NCBI RefSeq assembly: GCF_030816715.1 | Contig: NZ_JAUSYH010000001.1 | Span: 6,634,001-6,698,000 of the forward strand | Source of the DNA: Streptomyces achromogenes | GTDB taxonomy: Bacteria > Actinomycetota > Actinomycetes > Streptomycetales > Streptomycetaceae | Direction of reading: 5' to 3' | DNA: 64,000 nt | Part shown: piece after piece, positions 26,903 through 36,331 of the stretch | How positions within the stretch are numbered: position 1 is the first letter of the stretch | Layout: every line of letters begins with the position of its first letter | Notes under the pieces: model-generated | The model's database searches: none | Told to the model about the DNA's origin: nothing | The model's input: only the letters and a program-made list of their open reading frames with translations | Program-made: the position numbers and the translations under genes

Positions 26903-27916
26903 AACGGCGACTGGCTCATACGCGGCCGCGACGGACGGCTGGCTGTCTATCTGATGTCGGACGACGCCGTCCTGTGCCGGGCGGAACACGTTCCGGGCGG
27001 CCCCTGGGAGGCCCCGCGCGGGGTCGGGGGCGACCAGAGACTCCACCAGGTCCTCGCCGTCGGTCAGGGCGCGAACGGGTACGCCCACCTGGCCTCCTGG
27101 CGCCCCACCAGCCGGGAGGCGGCGGCGCTGGTGCACTCGACGCACTTCCGGCCCCTGCTCGCCCCGCTCGACTGGGCCCCCGTCGGCCATCCCGACAAGA
27201 CGGGCGACCGCACCGGAACGCCCGCGGTCGCCGTGGACGCCCAGGGACGCGCGCACGTCTTCGTCCGCAACTCCGGCGCCGGACTGTCCATGGTCGCCCA
27301 GAAGGAGAAGGGCGGCTGGGATCCCTGGCGCGACCTGAAGGGGCAGGGCGTCGAGGGGCCGCCCGTCGCGGCGGCGGGCGCCTCCGGCTGCGTCGAGGCG
27401 TTCGCCGTCGGGTCCGACGGTCTCCTGCACTGGCGGCAGGAGGGGCCGGGCGCGCAGCCGGTGCTGCAGGAGCCCGTCAAGACGCCCGTCCGGCCGGGCA
27501 CGCTGCGGGCCCTGGCCACCTCGGCGGAGCACGTCACGCTCTTCTACACCGACGACGCCGGCGACCTGTGCGCCTGGCGTCCCGGCGGCGAGCCCGTCGC
27601 GGTGCTCGCCGCCGCCGGACCGGGCCCGGTCGCCGCGATCCGCACCCGGCTCGACGGCCACGACTGCACACTGCTCGCCCAGCGCTCCGCGAGCGGCCGT
27701 GTCGCGTTCGCCGCCTATCCGACCGAACGCGAGTCGGCCGGTGCCTGGTGGACCGAGTCCGGCCCCCAGCTGCCCGCCGACGCCGGCGTGGCGCTCGCGA
27801 AGGACCACGAGGACCGGGTGGTCGCGGCCGCCCTGTCCCCGTCGACAGGCCTTTTGCAGCTCACCCGCCGCAAGGACGAGCCGGGCCTGGCCCTCACGGC
27901 CTGGCAGACGGTCTGA
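26900..27916 (+). CDS. Predicted beta-propeller-like protein of unknown function
   Basis: A 338-residue protein without signal peptide or membrane span. Repeating blocks of about 50 residues carry patterns such as GTPAVAVDAQGRAHVFVRN, GCVEAFAVGSDGLLHW and HVTLFYTDDAGDLCAW, which resemble the blades of PLL/tectonin-type beta-propellers. Some members of that fold bind sugars; no function can be assigned here. The GTG start is probably leaderless. The conserved GC3 bias and repeat pattern support a real gene. Confidence 0.8.
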   Translation: MNGDWLIRGRDGRLAVYLMSDDAVLCRAEHVPGGPWEAPRGVGGDQRLHQVLAVGQGANGYAHLASWRPTSREAAALVHSTHFRPLLAPLDWAPVGHPDKTGDRTGTPAVAVDAQGRAHVFVRNSGAGLSMVAQKEKGGWDPWRDLKGQGVEGPPVAAAGASGCVEAFAVGSDGLLHWRQEGPGAQPVLQEPVKTPVRPGTLRALATSAEHVTLFYTDDAGDLCAWRPGGEPVAVLAAAGPGPVAAIRTRLDGHDCTLLAQRSASGRVAFAAYPTERESAGAWWTESGPQLPADAGVALAKDHEDRVVAAALSPSTGLLQLTRRKDEPGLALTAWQTV

Positions 27917-28315
27917 GGCGCGGACGACCGCCTCCGCGCCGAGCCCCCGGCCCACCGTTTCCCCTGCGGACGCACGACGGACGCCCTCTGCCCCCGGCGG
28001 CGCGGCGAGGTCGCCCGCGAGCCAGGTCGGGGTCGGCCGTCGATCTGGAGCACCGGACACCGGACATCGGGCATCGGGCTCGGACGCAGGCCGGCAAGAA
28101 GCCACTTGCACGCGGAAAACGCAACTTCGACACGGCCTCGTCGGGGCCGCTACCTTCACCTGGCCTTCGGTGGTCGCCCGCGGTCGCACAGGGGGTCTTT
28201 CAGGCTGGGCCACCCGCGACGGACGGGATGAGCCGGCACGCCCACGGATCCCCGTCCCCCTGTGTAAGCCACCGAACCACGTCCACACCAGGCACCCCCG
28301 ACCAGGGAGAGACCT
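27917..28315. other. Intergenic region (399 bp), no gene seen
   Basis: This lies between the propeller-like gene and the DUF3291 gene. No recognisable domain or strong palindrome is visible. A short run of CACCGGACACCGGACATCGG-like words near 28050 is the only repetition. Confidence 0.5.
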
Positions 28316-28873
28316 ATGCCCCGTCTTGCGCTGTACACGTTCGGCGTCCTGAAGTCACCTCTCGTCGATCCCGCCTCTCTCACGCGCGAGTTCTACGACA
28401 TCGGTGGGGCCGTCTACCGGACGGTCAGCCGGCACCCCGGATACCTCGCGCATGCCGAAGCGGCGGACGCCGACCGGGGCACGCTCTTCGAGGCGGACTG
28501 GGGTGCGTGGGGAGAGTTCGCCGTACCGACCTGGTACAGCAAGGGCCGTACCCGGGAGACCACCGCCCTGGCCGCCACCCTCTCGCTCTGGACCGCCCTG
28601 CGCCCCGCCTTCGACGCCGTCTACACCGGTCTGCACCGTGAGGCGCTGAACAGGCGTTACGACTGGTTCGAGAGGACGGGGCACCCGAACTACGTGTTCT
28701 GGTGGGTCGCCGACGGCGTGACACCCACCTGGCGGGACGGGGTTCGCCGGCTCGAGCACCTCCACGACCACGGCTCCGTGCCGCACGCCTTCACCTACCC
28801 CCACCCGTTCGCCCCGGACGGAACGGCGACCCGGATCAACGGCATCGGGCCGAAGAGCGACCAGGTTCCCTGA
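28316..28873 (+). CDS. DUF3291 domain protein
   Basis: A 185-residue protein with the DUF3291 pattern: LALYTFGVLKSPLVDP at the start, YLAHAEAADADRG, LSLWTALRPAFDAVYTGLHREAL and WFERTGHPNYVFWWVADG. The fold is expected to be a dimeric alpha/beta barrel related to monooxygenase-like proteins, but no activity is established. GGGAGAG lies 6 nt before the ATG. It is a single gene followed by a bidirectional terminator. It has no signal peptide. Confidence 0.85.
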   Translation: MPRLALYTFGVLKSPLVDPASLTREFYDIGGAVYRTVSRHPGYLAHAEAADADRGTLFEADWGAWGEFAVPTWYSKGRTRETTALAATLSLWTALRPAFDAVYTGLHREALNRRYDWFERTGHPNYVFWWVADGVTPTWRDGVRRLEHLHDHGSVPHAFTYPHPFAPDGTATRINGIGPKSDQVP

Positions 28874-29048
28874 CGGGCCGCGCGCCCCTCTCGACCGGCG
28901 GATCCGTCCTCGGCTCCGGTCGGACCGGCCCGGAGCGCTTCCACCTCGCCGAGCCGAGCCGGGCTTCGCGCTCGGCCCCAGCCGGTGCGGGCAAGAGATC
29001 GCGGCCAGACCGTCGGCCGTCGGCCGTCCAGGGATACAGCCGGACGAC

Positions 29049-29079
29049 AGAGGGCCTCCGCCATGAGCGGAGGCCCTCT
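29049..29079. terminator. Bidirectional terminator between DUF3291 gene and fadB
   Basis: AGAGGGCCTCCGC and GCGGAGGCCCTCT form a perfect 13-bp stem around CATGA. It sits between two convergent genes and could stop transcription from both. The remaining 28874-29174 interval holds nothing else recognised. Confidence 0.85.
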
Positions 29080-29174
29080 TCACTTCGCCCTGCCCCCGGA
29101 GACCGGGGACGGGTGGCAAGCCGTTACGACTGTTGCTGCCGTAGCAACTCTTACCGCACCTCTTACGGCAACCG

Positions 29175-31308
29175 TTACGCCGGCACCGAGGCGACACCCG
29201 GCGCCAGGAACTTCTTGCCGTTCACCCGCTCGGAGACGCCCTCGCGGTCCAGGTACGGCGTGATGCCGCCCAGGTGGAAGGGCCAGCCGGCACCGGTGAT
29301 GAGGCACAGGTCGACGTCCTGGGCCTCGGCGACGACGCCCTCGTCGAGCATGAGCCCGATCTCCTGCGCCACCGCGTCCAGGACGCGCGCCCGCACCTGC
29401 TCCTCGGTCAGGACGCTGTCGCCCTGCTGCAGGAGCGCTGAGACCTCGGGGTCCAGCTCCGGCTTGCCGCTGTCGTAGACGTAGAAGCCGCGCTTGCCCG
29501 CCTTGACGACGGCCGCGAGGTTCGGCGAGACCGTGAAACGGTCCGGGAACGCACGGTTCAGCGTTTCCGAGACGTGCAGACCGATCGCGGGGCCGACCAG
29601 CTCGAGCAGCACCAGCGGGGACATCGGCAGGCCGAGCGGTTCCACCGCCTTCTCCGCGACCTCGACGGGGGTGCCCTCGTCGATGACGTTCTGCACCTCG
29701 CCCATGAAACGGGTCAGAATGCGGTTCACGACGAACGCCGGGGCGTCCTTCACCAGAACCGCCGTCTTCTTCAGCTTCTTGGCGACGGCGAAGGCCGTGG
29801 CCAGCGAGGCGTCGTCGGTCTGTTCGCCGCGCACGATCTCCAGCAGCGGCAGGATCGCGACGGGGTTGAAGAAGTGGAAGCCCACGACCCGCTCGGGGTG
29901 CTTCAGCTTCGACGCCATCTCGGAGACCGACAGCGAGGAGGTGTTGGTGGCGAAGATCGCGTGCGCCGGGGCGACCGCCTCGACCTCCGCGAACACCTGC
30001 TGCTTGACGCCGATCTCCTCGAACACGGCCTCGATGACGAAGTCCGCGTCGGAGAAGCCCTCGGCCTTGTCCAGGACGCCGGACACCAGTGCCTTCAGGC
30101 GGTTGGCCTTGTCCTGGTTGATGCGGCCCTTGCCGAGCAGCTTGTCGATCTCGGCGTGCACGTAGCCCACGCCCTTGTCGACGCGTTCCTGGTCGATGTC
30201 GGTCAGCACGACCGGCACCTCGAGGCGGCGCAGGAACAGCAGCGCGAGCTGCGAGGCCATCAGACCCGCGCCCACCACGCCGACCTTGGTGACCGGACGG
30301 GCCAGGGACTTGTCCGGGGCGCCGGCCGGGCGCTTGCCGCGCTTCTGCACCAGGTTGAACGCGTAGATGCCGGAGCGCAGTTCACCGCCCATGATCAGGT
30401 CGGCGAGCGCGACGTCCTCGGCGTCGTAGCCCTGCTGGAGGTCGCCGTTCTTGGCGGCGGCGATGATGTCCAGCGCGCGGTAGGCGGCCGGGGCAGCGCC
30501 GTGCACCTTGCTGTCGGCGACGAACCGTCCGCGTGCGACGGCCTGGTCCCAGGCCTCGCCGCGGTCGATCACCGGGCGGTCGACGACGATCTCGCCCTTG
30601 AGGACGGACGCCGTCCAGATCAGCGACTGCTCCAGGAAGTCGGCGCCCTCGAACAGGGCGTCGGCGATGCCCAGTTCGTAGACCTGCACGCCCTTGAGCT
30701 GCTTGTTCTGGTTGAGCGAGTTCTCGATGATCACCGAGACGGCCTTGTCCGCGCCGATCAGGTTCGGCAGCAGCGTGCAACCGCCCCAGCCGGGGACCAG
30801 ACCGAGGAAGACCTCGGGCAGCGAGAAGGCCGGCAGCGCCGCGGACACCGTGCGGTACCGGCAGTGCAGGCCGACCTCGACGCCGCCGCCCATCGCCGCG
30901 CCGTTGTAGTACGCGAACGTCGGGACCGCGAGACCCGCGAGGCGCTTGAAGACCTCGTGGCCGGCCCTTGCCGATGGCGAGCGCGTCCTTGTGGTCCTTC
31001 AGGAGCTCGACGCCCTTGAGGTCCGCGCCGACGGCGAAGATGAACGGCTTGCCGGTGACGCCGGCGCCGACGATCTCCCCGGCCGCGGCCTCCTTCTCGA
31101 CCTGGTCGATCGCCAGGTCGAGGTTGGCCAGCGACTGCGGGCCGAAGGTGGTCGGCTTGGTGTGGTCGAAACCGTTGTCGAGCGTGATCAGGGCGAAGCG
31201 CCCCGCGCCGAACGGCAGGTCGAGGTGGCGTACGTGCGCCTGGGTGACGACCTCGTCCGGGAACAGCTCGGCCGCGCCCTTCAGAAGCTCAGCGGTGGTG
31301 GTGCTCAC
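29175..31308 (-). pseudogene. fadB: Fatty acid oxidation complex alpha subunit (enoyl-CoA hydratase/3-hydroxyacyl-CoA dehydrogenase), frameshifted
   Basis: About 710 residues if one base is removed. The N-terminal crotonase part runs VSTTTAELLKGAAELFP to DHKDALAIGKG in one frame. An extra base near 30963-30967 then shifts homology to the frame beginning AAMGGGVEVGLHCRYRTV, which continues through the oxyanion-hole region LPEVFLGLVPGWGG, the NAD-binding GVVGAGLMASQLA and the dehydrogenase motif VGFHFFNPVAILPLLEIV. The GTG at 31308 overlaps the thiolase stop (GTGA), so fadA and fadB are translationally coupled. The enzyme performs hydration and oxidation in beta-oxidation. The lesion is a single-base change resembling that in xylG, so sequence error is a serious alternative. 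Confidence 0.9.
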
Positions 31309-32525
31309 TTGTCGCCTCCGTCGAAGTGCGGGTTCTCCCAGATGACCGTCGCGCCCATGCCGAAGCCGACGCACATCGTGGTCAGGCCGTAGCGGACGCC
31401 CGGCTGCTCCTCGAACTGGCGGGCCAGCTGCGTCATCAGACGGACGCCGGAGGAGGCCAGCGGGTGACCGAAGGCGATCGCGCCGCCGTACTGGTTGACG
31501 CGCTCGTCGTCGTCCGCGATGCCGTAGTGGTCGAGGAAGGCCAGCACCTGGACGGCGAAGGCCTCGTTGATCTCGAACAGACCGATGTCGGAGATGGACA
31601 GCCCCGCCTGCGCGAGGGCCTTCTCCGTGGCCGGGATCGGACCGTAGCCCATGACCTCCGGCTCGACGCCCGCGAAGGAGTACGCGACCAGACGCATCTT
31701 GACCGGCAGGTCGTTCTCGCGCGCGAAGTCCTCGGAAGCGATCAGGGAAGCGGTTGCGCCGTCGTTGAGACCGGCCGCGTTTCCGGCGGTGACCCGGCCG
31801 TGCACACGGAACGGGGTCTTGAGACCGGAAAGGTTCTCCAGCGTCGTCCCCGGGCGCATCGGCTCGTCGGCGGTGACCAGGCCCCAGCCCGTCTCACCGG
31901 CCTCCGGGTTGGTGCGGCGCACCGAGACCGGCACCAGGTCGGCCTGGATCTTGCCGTTGGCGTAGGCCTTGGCGGCCTTCTCCTGCGAGCGCACGGCGTA
32001 CTCGTCGGCGCGCTGCTTGGTGATCTGCGGGTAGCGGTCGTGCAGGTTCTCCGCGGTCATGCCCATGAACAGGGCGGACTCGTCGACCAGCTTCTCGCTG
32101 ACGAACCGCGGGTTCGGGTCCACGCCCTCGCCCATCGGGTGGCGGCCCATGTGCTCGACGCCGCCCGCGATGGCGACGTCGTACGCGCCGAAGGCGACCG
32201 AGCCGGCGACCGACGTGACGGCCGTCAGGGCGCCCGCGCACATGCGGTCGATGGAGTAGCCGGGGACCGAGGTAGGCAGACCCGCCAGGATGCCCGCGGT
32301 GCGGCCGATGGTCAGGCCCTGGTCGCCGATCTGCGTGGTCGCGGCGATGGCGACCTCGTCGATCTTCGCGGGGTCCAGGCCGGGGTTGCGGCGCAGCAGC
32401 TCCCGGATCGCCTTGACGACGAGGTCGTCGGCGCGGGTCTCGTGGTAGATGCCCTTCGGGCCCGCCTTGCCGAACGGGGTACGGACGCCGTCTACGAAGA
32501 CGACGTCCCTGACGGTACGAGGCAC
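31305..32525 (-). CDS. fadA: Acetyl-CoA acyltransferase (thiolase), beta-oxidation beta subunit
   Basis: A 406-residue thiolase that cleaves 3-ketoacyl-CoA. The nucleophilic Cys is in SIDRMCAGALTA, the catalytic His in GGAIAFGHPLASSG, and the second Cys in TMCVGFGMG. GTG 32525 was chosen because GGAGGAG lies 7 nt upstream and the protein begins PRTVRDVVFVDGVRTPFGK. The gene is first in a two-gene operon with fadB, and their stop and start codons overlap. An inverted repeat about 75 bp upstream (32598-32618) may be an operator. Confidence 0.95.
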   Translation of the reverse strand: MPRTVRDVVFVDGVRTPFGKAGPKGIYHETRADDLVVKAIRELLRRNPGLDPAKIDEVAIAATTQIGDQGLTIGRTAGILAGLPTSVPGYSIDRMCAGALTAVTSVAGSVAFGAYDVAIAGGVEHMGRHPMGEGVDPNPRFVSEKLVDESALFMGMTAENLHDRYPQITKQRADEYAVRSQEKAAKAYANGKIQADLVPVSVRRTNPEAGETGWGLVTADEPMRPGTTLENLSGLKTPFRVHGRVTAGNAAGLNDGATASLIASEDFARENDLPVKMRLVAYSFAGVEPEVMGYGPIPATEKALAQAGLSISDIGLFEINEAFAVQVLAFLDHYGIADDDERVNQYGGAIAFGHPLASSGVRLMTQLARQFEEQPGVRYGLTTMCVGFGMGATVIWENPHFDGGDK

Positions 32526-32597
32526 GATGGCTCTCCTCCAGGGTGCGGGATGGCACTGCTGCGACACGCACGCGCTGAGCACGCGCTCAGGGCCCAT

Positions 32598-32618
32598 GCT
32601 ACTTGTGGGTAACGTAGC
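32598..32618 (-). promoter_or_regulatory. Inverted repeat upstream of fadA, candidate operator
   Basis: GCTAC and GTAGC flank an 11-bp centre; on the minus strand the site contains GTTACCCACAAGTAGC. TetR-type fatty-acid regulators of actinobacteria bind similar GTTACC/AGTA elements, so control by a FadR-like protein is possible but unproven. The rest of 32526-32682 is promoter sequence without other signals. Confidence 0.35.
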
Positions 32619-32682
32619 TGCACACCCCTGCCGGGAGGAGCGGCGAACGTCACACCCGGCAAGTCTGCGCGATCACCCCGGT

Positions 32683-33720
32683 TCAGGCCCGCGGCGGGGC
32701 CGTCGACCCCCTCGGCGTCAGCACCGGCGTCGGCACCGGGTGCGACCCCGGCCCCGACCCCGTGAGCACCCCGAACAGCGTCCGCGCGGCCTCCGCGCCG
32801 AACCCGTGGACGTCATGGCTCATCGCGGAGAGCGTCGGATGGGTGAGCCGGCACAGCTGCGAGTCGTCCCAGGCGAGCAGGGAGACGTCACCCGGCACGG
32901 CGAGCCCCATCTCGGCCGCCACCGCCAGCCCGGCCACCGCCATGATGTCGTTGTCGTAAACGATTGCGGTAGGGCGGTCCGACGGGGCGGCGGTCAGCAT
33001 CGACCGGGTGGCCCGCGCCCCCGCCTCCCCGGAGTAGTCCGTGGCGACCTGCCGGGCGCCGGCCAGCCCGAGACGGCGCGCCGTCGCGTCGAACGCGGCC
33101 GTCCGCATCACCGTGTGCCCGAGCGAGGCCGCGCCCCCCACCCGCGCGATCCGCCGGTGCCCGAGCGCCGCGAGATAGCGCACCGCCTCCGTCACGGCCG
33201 TCGCGTCGTCGGTCCACACCGAGGTCAGGCCCCCGGTCAGCGACGGATGCCCGACGGCGACCGCCGGCATCCCGAGCCGCTCGACCGCCGCCGGCCGGGG
33301 ATCGTCCGCCCGGAAGTCCACCAGGATCGACCCGCCGATCTGCCGGCCCCGCCACCACGACTCCTGGAGCCCCGCCTCCTCCTCGACGCTGCGCACCAGC
33401 CGCAGCAGCAGCGAGCAGGAATGCTCCGTCAGCACGCTCTCCACCCCGGACACGAAGTCCATGTAGAACGGCTCGAGCCCCAGCATCCGGGCCGGCCGGC
33501 AGATCGCGAGTCCCACCACGTCCACCCGCGAACTCGACAGCGACCGGGCCGTCATGTTCGGCTCCCAGCCCAGCTCCCGCGCCGCGGTGAAGATCCGGTC
33601 GCGGGTCGCCTCCGACAGCCCCGGCTTGCGGTTGAAGGCGAGGGACACCGCGCCCTTGGACACCCCCGCGCGCGCGGCGACGTCCTTGATGGTGACGCGG
33701 GGGACGGGGGACGCCGTCAT
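32683..33720 (-). CDS. LacI-family transcriptional regulator
   Basis: A 345-residue repressor. The N-terminal helix-turn-helix and hinge are clear (VTIKDVAARAGVSKGAVSLA, then WEPNMTARSLSSSRVDVVGL). The periplasmic-binding-protein-like effector domain follows to about residue 325. The ATG overlaps the stop of the beta-mannosidase gene (ATGA), so the two form an operon. The regulator most likely controls the mannosidase and the divergent sugar importer in response to a manno-oligosaccharide or mannose derivative. Palindromes centred on ACCGGT in the divergent promoter are its best candidate operators. Confidence 0.92.
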   Translation of the reverse strand: MTASPVPRVTIKDVAARAGVSKGAVSLAFNRKPGLSEATRDRIFTAARELGWEPNMTARSLSSSRVDVVGLAICRPARMLGLEPFYMDFVSGVESVLTEHSCSLLLRLVRSVEEEAGLQESWWRGRQIGGSILVDFRADDPRPAAVERLGMPAVAVGHPSLTGGLTSVWTDDATAVTEAVRYLAALGHRRIARVGGAASLGHTVMRTAAFDATARRLGLAGARQVATDYSGEAGARATRSMLTAAPSDRPTAIVYDNDIMAVAGLAVAAEMGLAVPGDVSLLAWDDSQLCRLTHPTLSAMSHDVHGFGAEAARTLFGVLTGSGPGSHPVPTPVLTPRGSTAPPRA

Positions 33721-36161
33721 CGAGCGGGCTCCTGGCAGTACAGCGCGGCCCGGGCGGCGGCGGCGTCCGGAGTCTCCCAGCCCGTGACCCCGATCGTCAC
33801 CTGCTCCCCGGGCAGCAACGTCACCAGCCCCCGGTCGGCCCGCGCTCCCGGGTCCAGCCGGTCGGCCTGGAGCAGCAGGTCCCGCACGAGGGTGTGCGCC
33901 GTGACGGTGACCGCCCCCGCGGTCACGTCCACCCTGAACTCGGGCCGCGGAAGGGCGATGTCACGGTCGGCGACCGGGAAGTGCACGGCCCGCAGCCCGC
34001 CCCCGCCCCCGTCCTCGCCCCCGCCCCCGTCCTCGCCATCGCTCCAGGACGCGTCCGGGGCCGGGAGTCCACCCCCGTCGGCGACCAGGAACTCCTTCGC
34101 CCCGGCCGGCTCCAGCTCCGCCGGCACCGGCAGCACCCCCACCGACCGGGCGCCGACGGCCAGTTCCAGCGTCGCCGTGCCGACCACGTCGCCCTCCACG
34201 GTCAGCCGCCGCAACGTCAACGGGCCCGTCCACGGGTCGGCCGACTGGTTGACGGCGGCCGCCACCAGCCGCCCGTCCCGCACCTGCAACGTGAGCAACC
34301 GGTCCGCGTACAGCCGCCGCAGCTCGTGATAGAGCGGCTTCTCCCGCCCGTCCCCGTCGATCGCCGCCCAGGACGTCACCGGCCAGCAGTCGTTGAGCTG
34401 CCAGACGATCGTGCCCGCGCACACCGGCCAGTGTGACCGCCAGTGCTCGATCCCGGTCGCCACCGCCCGCGCCTGGTTGACCTGCGTGAGGTAGTGCCAG
34501 CGGTCGAAGTCGCCCTGCGGGGAGGGGAAATGGCGGGCGAGTCCGCGCTCCAGCTTGCCGTTGCCGTCCTCCGCCTTCTGGTGGTGCAGCATGCCGGGGG
34601 AGTCCGCCGCCAGCTCCTCGCCCGGCAGCGCCCTTCGCAGCGTGGCGTGGGCCGGCGGCGCCTGCCAGCCGAACTCGGCCACGAACCGCGGCACTTCACC
34701 GCGGTACTCGGCGTAGTCCTGCCGGTTCCACACCTCCCACGAGTGGTGCGTGCCGTGCGCCGGATCGTTCGGATGACGCTCCCACGACCCCGACCACGGG
34801 CTCCCCGCCGTGTACGGCCGTGTCGGATCCAGCTCGCCGACGACTCTCGGGAGCATCCCCAGGTAGTAGCCCTCACCCCAGGAGTCCCCACCGAGGCGCT
34901 CCTCCCACCCCCAGTCCCGGAAACCCCACAGATTCTCGTTGTTGCCGTTCCACAGCACGAGCGAGGGATGCGGCATCAGCCGTACGACGTTCTCGCGGGC
35001 CTCCGCCTCCACCTCGCCCCGCAACGGCTGCTCCTCGGGGTAGGCCGCACACGCGAACGGGAAGTCCTGCCAGACCAGCAGCCCCAGCTCGTCGCAGACG
35101 TCGTAGAAGTCCTCGCTCTCGTAGATGCCGCCGCCCCACACCCGTACCAGGTCGACCCCCGCGTCGGCCGCCTGCCGCAACCGTTTCCGGTAACGCTCCC
35201 GGGTCACCCGGGAGGGAAACACGTCGTCCGGGATCCAGTTCACCCCCCGCGCGAACAGCCGCTCCCCGTTGACCACGAGGGTGAACCCGCTCCCGTGCGC
35301 GTCGGCGGAGGTGTCCAGCCCGACGCTGCGAAAGCCGACGCGCCGCCGCCATACGTCGAGCGGCGCATTTCCGTGATGCAGCGTCAACTCCACCTCGTAC
35401 AGGACCTGTTCACCGTAACCCCGGGGCCACCACAGGTCGGCGTCCGGTACCTCCACCCGCACGACGCCGTGCGTGCCCGTCACCTCGGCGCGCGCCCGCC
35501 GTCCCCCCACCCGGGCCTCCAGCACGAGCCCCGCCTCCACCCGGGTCCGCTCCACGTCCACCCGCAACTCGACGACTCCTACGCCCCCCTCCACCGTCAC
35601 CAGCGGGCGCACCCGGGCGAGCCGCGCCGTCGACCAGCGCTCCATCCGCACCGGCCGCCAGATCCCGGCCGTCACCAGCGTGGGCCCCCAGTCCCAGCCG
35701 AACGAGCAGGCCATCTTGCGCAGGTACTGGTACGGCTCCGGATAGGCGCCGGGCCGGTCGCCGAGCTTCCCGCGCACGGCCTCCGCCTCGGCGTAGGCGG
35801 AGACGAAACGGACGGTCAGCGGACCGCTGAGCCCCGTCACGTCGAAGCGGTACGCGCGGTGCATGTTGCGCACCCGGCCGAGGAGCTGACCGTTCAGGGT
35901 GATCTCGGCGACCGTGTCGAGCCCCTCGAAGACCAGGTCGCTCTGCTCGTGCCCGGACCGCACGGCCGGCAACCGCGTCTCGTACGTCCACTCCCGCCGC
36001 CCCACCCACGCGACCTCGGTCTCGGCCCGCCCCAGGAACGGGTCGGGGATCACCCCTGCGGCGAGCAGATCGGTGTGCACACAGCCCGGCACCACGGCCG
36101 GCAGTGTCCCGCCCTCATGCCGCAACTGCCATCCGTCGTCGAGTGGTGAGGCCTCCAGCAT
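33717..36161 (-). CDS. GH2 family beta-mannosidase
   Basis: An 814-residue glycosidase with the GH2 order: N-terminal jelly-roll sugar-binding domain (about 1-170), immunoglobulin-like domain, then the TIM barrel (about 270-600). The acid/base Glu is in LWNGNNENLWGF and the nucleophile Glu in RFVAEFGWQAPP, the pattern of beta-mannosidases. No signal peptide is present, so it should hydrolyse imported manno-oligosaccharides in the cytoplasm. GGAG lies 6 nt before the ATG. It is co-transcribed with the LacI regulator and divergent from an importer of matching character. Confidence 0.93.
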   Translation of the reverse strand: MLEASPLDDGWQLRHEGGTLPAVVPGCVHTDLLAAGVIPDPFLGRAETEVAWVGRREWTYETRLPAVRSGHEQSDLVFEGLDTVAEITLNGQLLGRVRNMHRAYRFDVTGLSGPLTVRFVSAYAEAEAVRGKLGDRPGAYPEPYQYLRKMACSFGWDWGPTLVTAGIWRPVRMERWSTARLARVRPLVTVEGGVGVVELRVDVERTRVEAGLVLEARVGGRRARAEVTGTHGVVRVEVPDADLWWPRGYGEQVLYEVELTLHHGNAPLDVWRRRVGFRSVGLDTSADAHGSGFTLVVNGERLFARGVNWIPDDVFPSRVTRERYRKRLRQAADAGVDLVRVWGGGIYESEDFYDVCDELGLLVWQDFPFACAAYPEEQPLRGEVEAEARENVVRLMPHPSLVLWNGNNENLWGFRDWGWEERLGGDSWGEGYYLGMLPRVVGELDPTRPYTAGSPWSGSWERHPNDPAHGTHHSWEVWNRQDYAEYRGEVPRFVAEFGWQAPPAHATLRRALPGEELAADSPGMLHHQKAEDGNGKLERGLARHFPSPQGDFDRWHYLTQVNQARAVATGIEHWRSHWPVCAGTIVWQLNDCWPVTSWAAIDGDGREKPLYHELRRLYADRLLTLQVRDGRLVAAAVNQSADPWTGPLTLRRLTVEGDVVGTATLELAVGARSVGVLPVPAELEPAGAKEFLVADGGGLPAPDASWSDGEDGGGGEDGGGGGLRAVHFPVADRDIALPRPEFRVDVTAGAVTVTAHTLVRDLLLQADRLDPGARADRGLVTLLPGEQVTIGVTGWETPDAAAARAALYCQEPAR

Positions 36162-36171
36162 GGCGCACTCC

Positions 36172-36252
36172 TAAACCGGTCAAGCTCGCAATTGAGCGCG
36201 GTTTCGTCGTCGTTGGCGGGAATCGGACTTTACCGGTTGAGAAAGCGCTGTC
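36172..36252. promoter_or_regulatory. Operator cluster between the mannosidase and importer operons
   Basis: Two sites of the form TnnACCGGTnnA lie at 36172-36183 and 36229-36240, 57 bp apart centre to centre. GAAAGCGCTGTC follows directly at 36241-36252 and is the exact reverse complement of the word at 7608-7619. The paired ACCGGT sites fit binding by the LacI protein encoded next door, possibly with looping. The GCGCT site may serve a second, shared LacI-family regulator. Confidence 0.55.
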
Positions 36253-36331
36253 AGAGTGCCGAATCAGCCAACCCGCTCGTCCCTCGCCCCACCGCACGTG
36301 CTCATCCGTCCCACGAACGGAAGTGATGCAC

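Noticed and set aside
29574..31019. 481-codon plus-strand open frame opposite fadB
   Set aside because: Shadow of the high-GC coding strand; amino-acid composition is typical of antisense frames and no motif is present.
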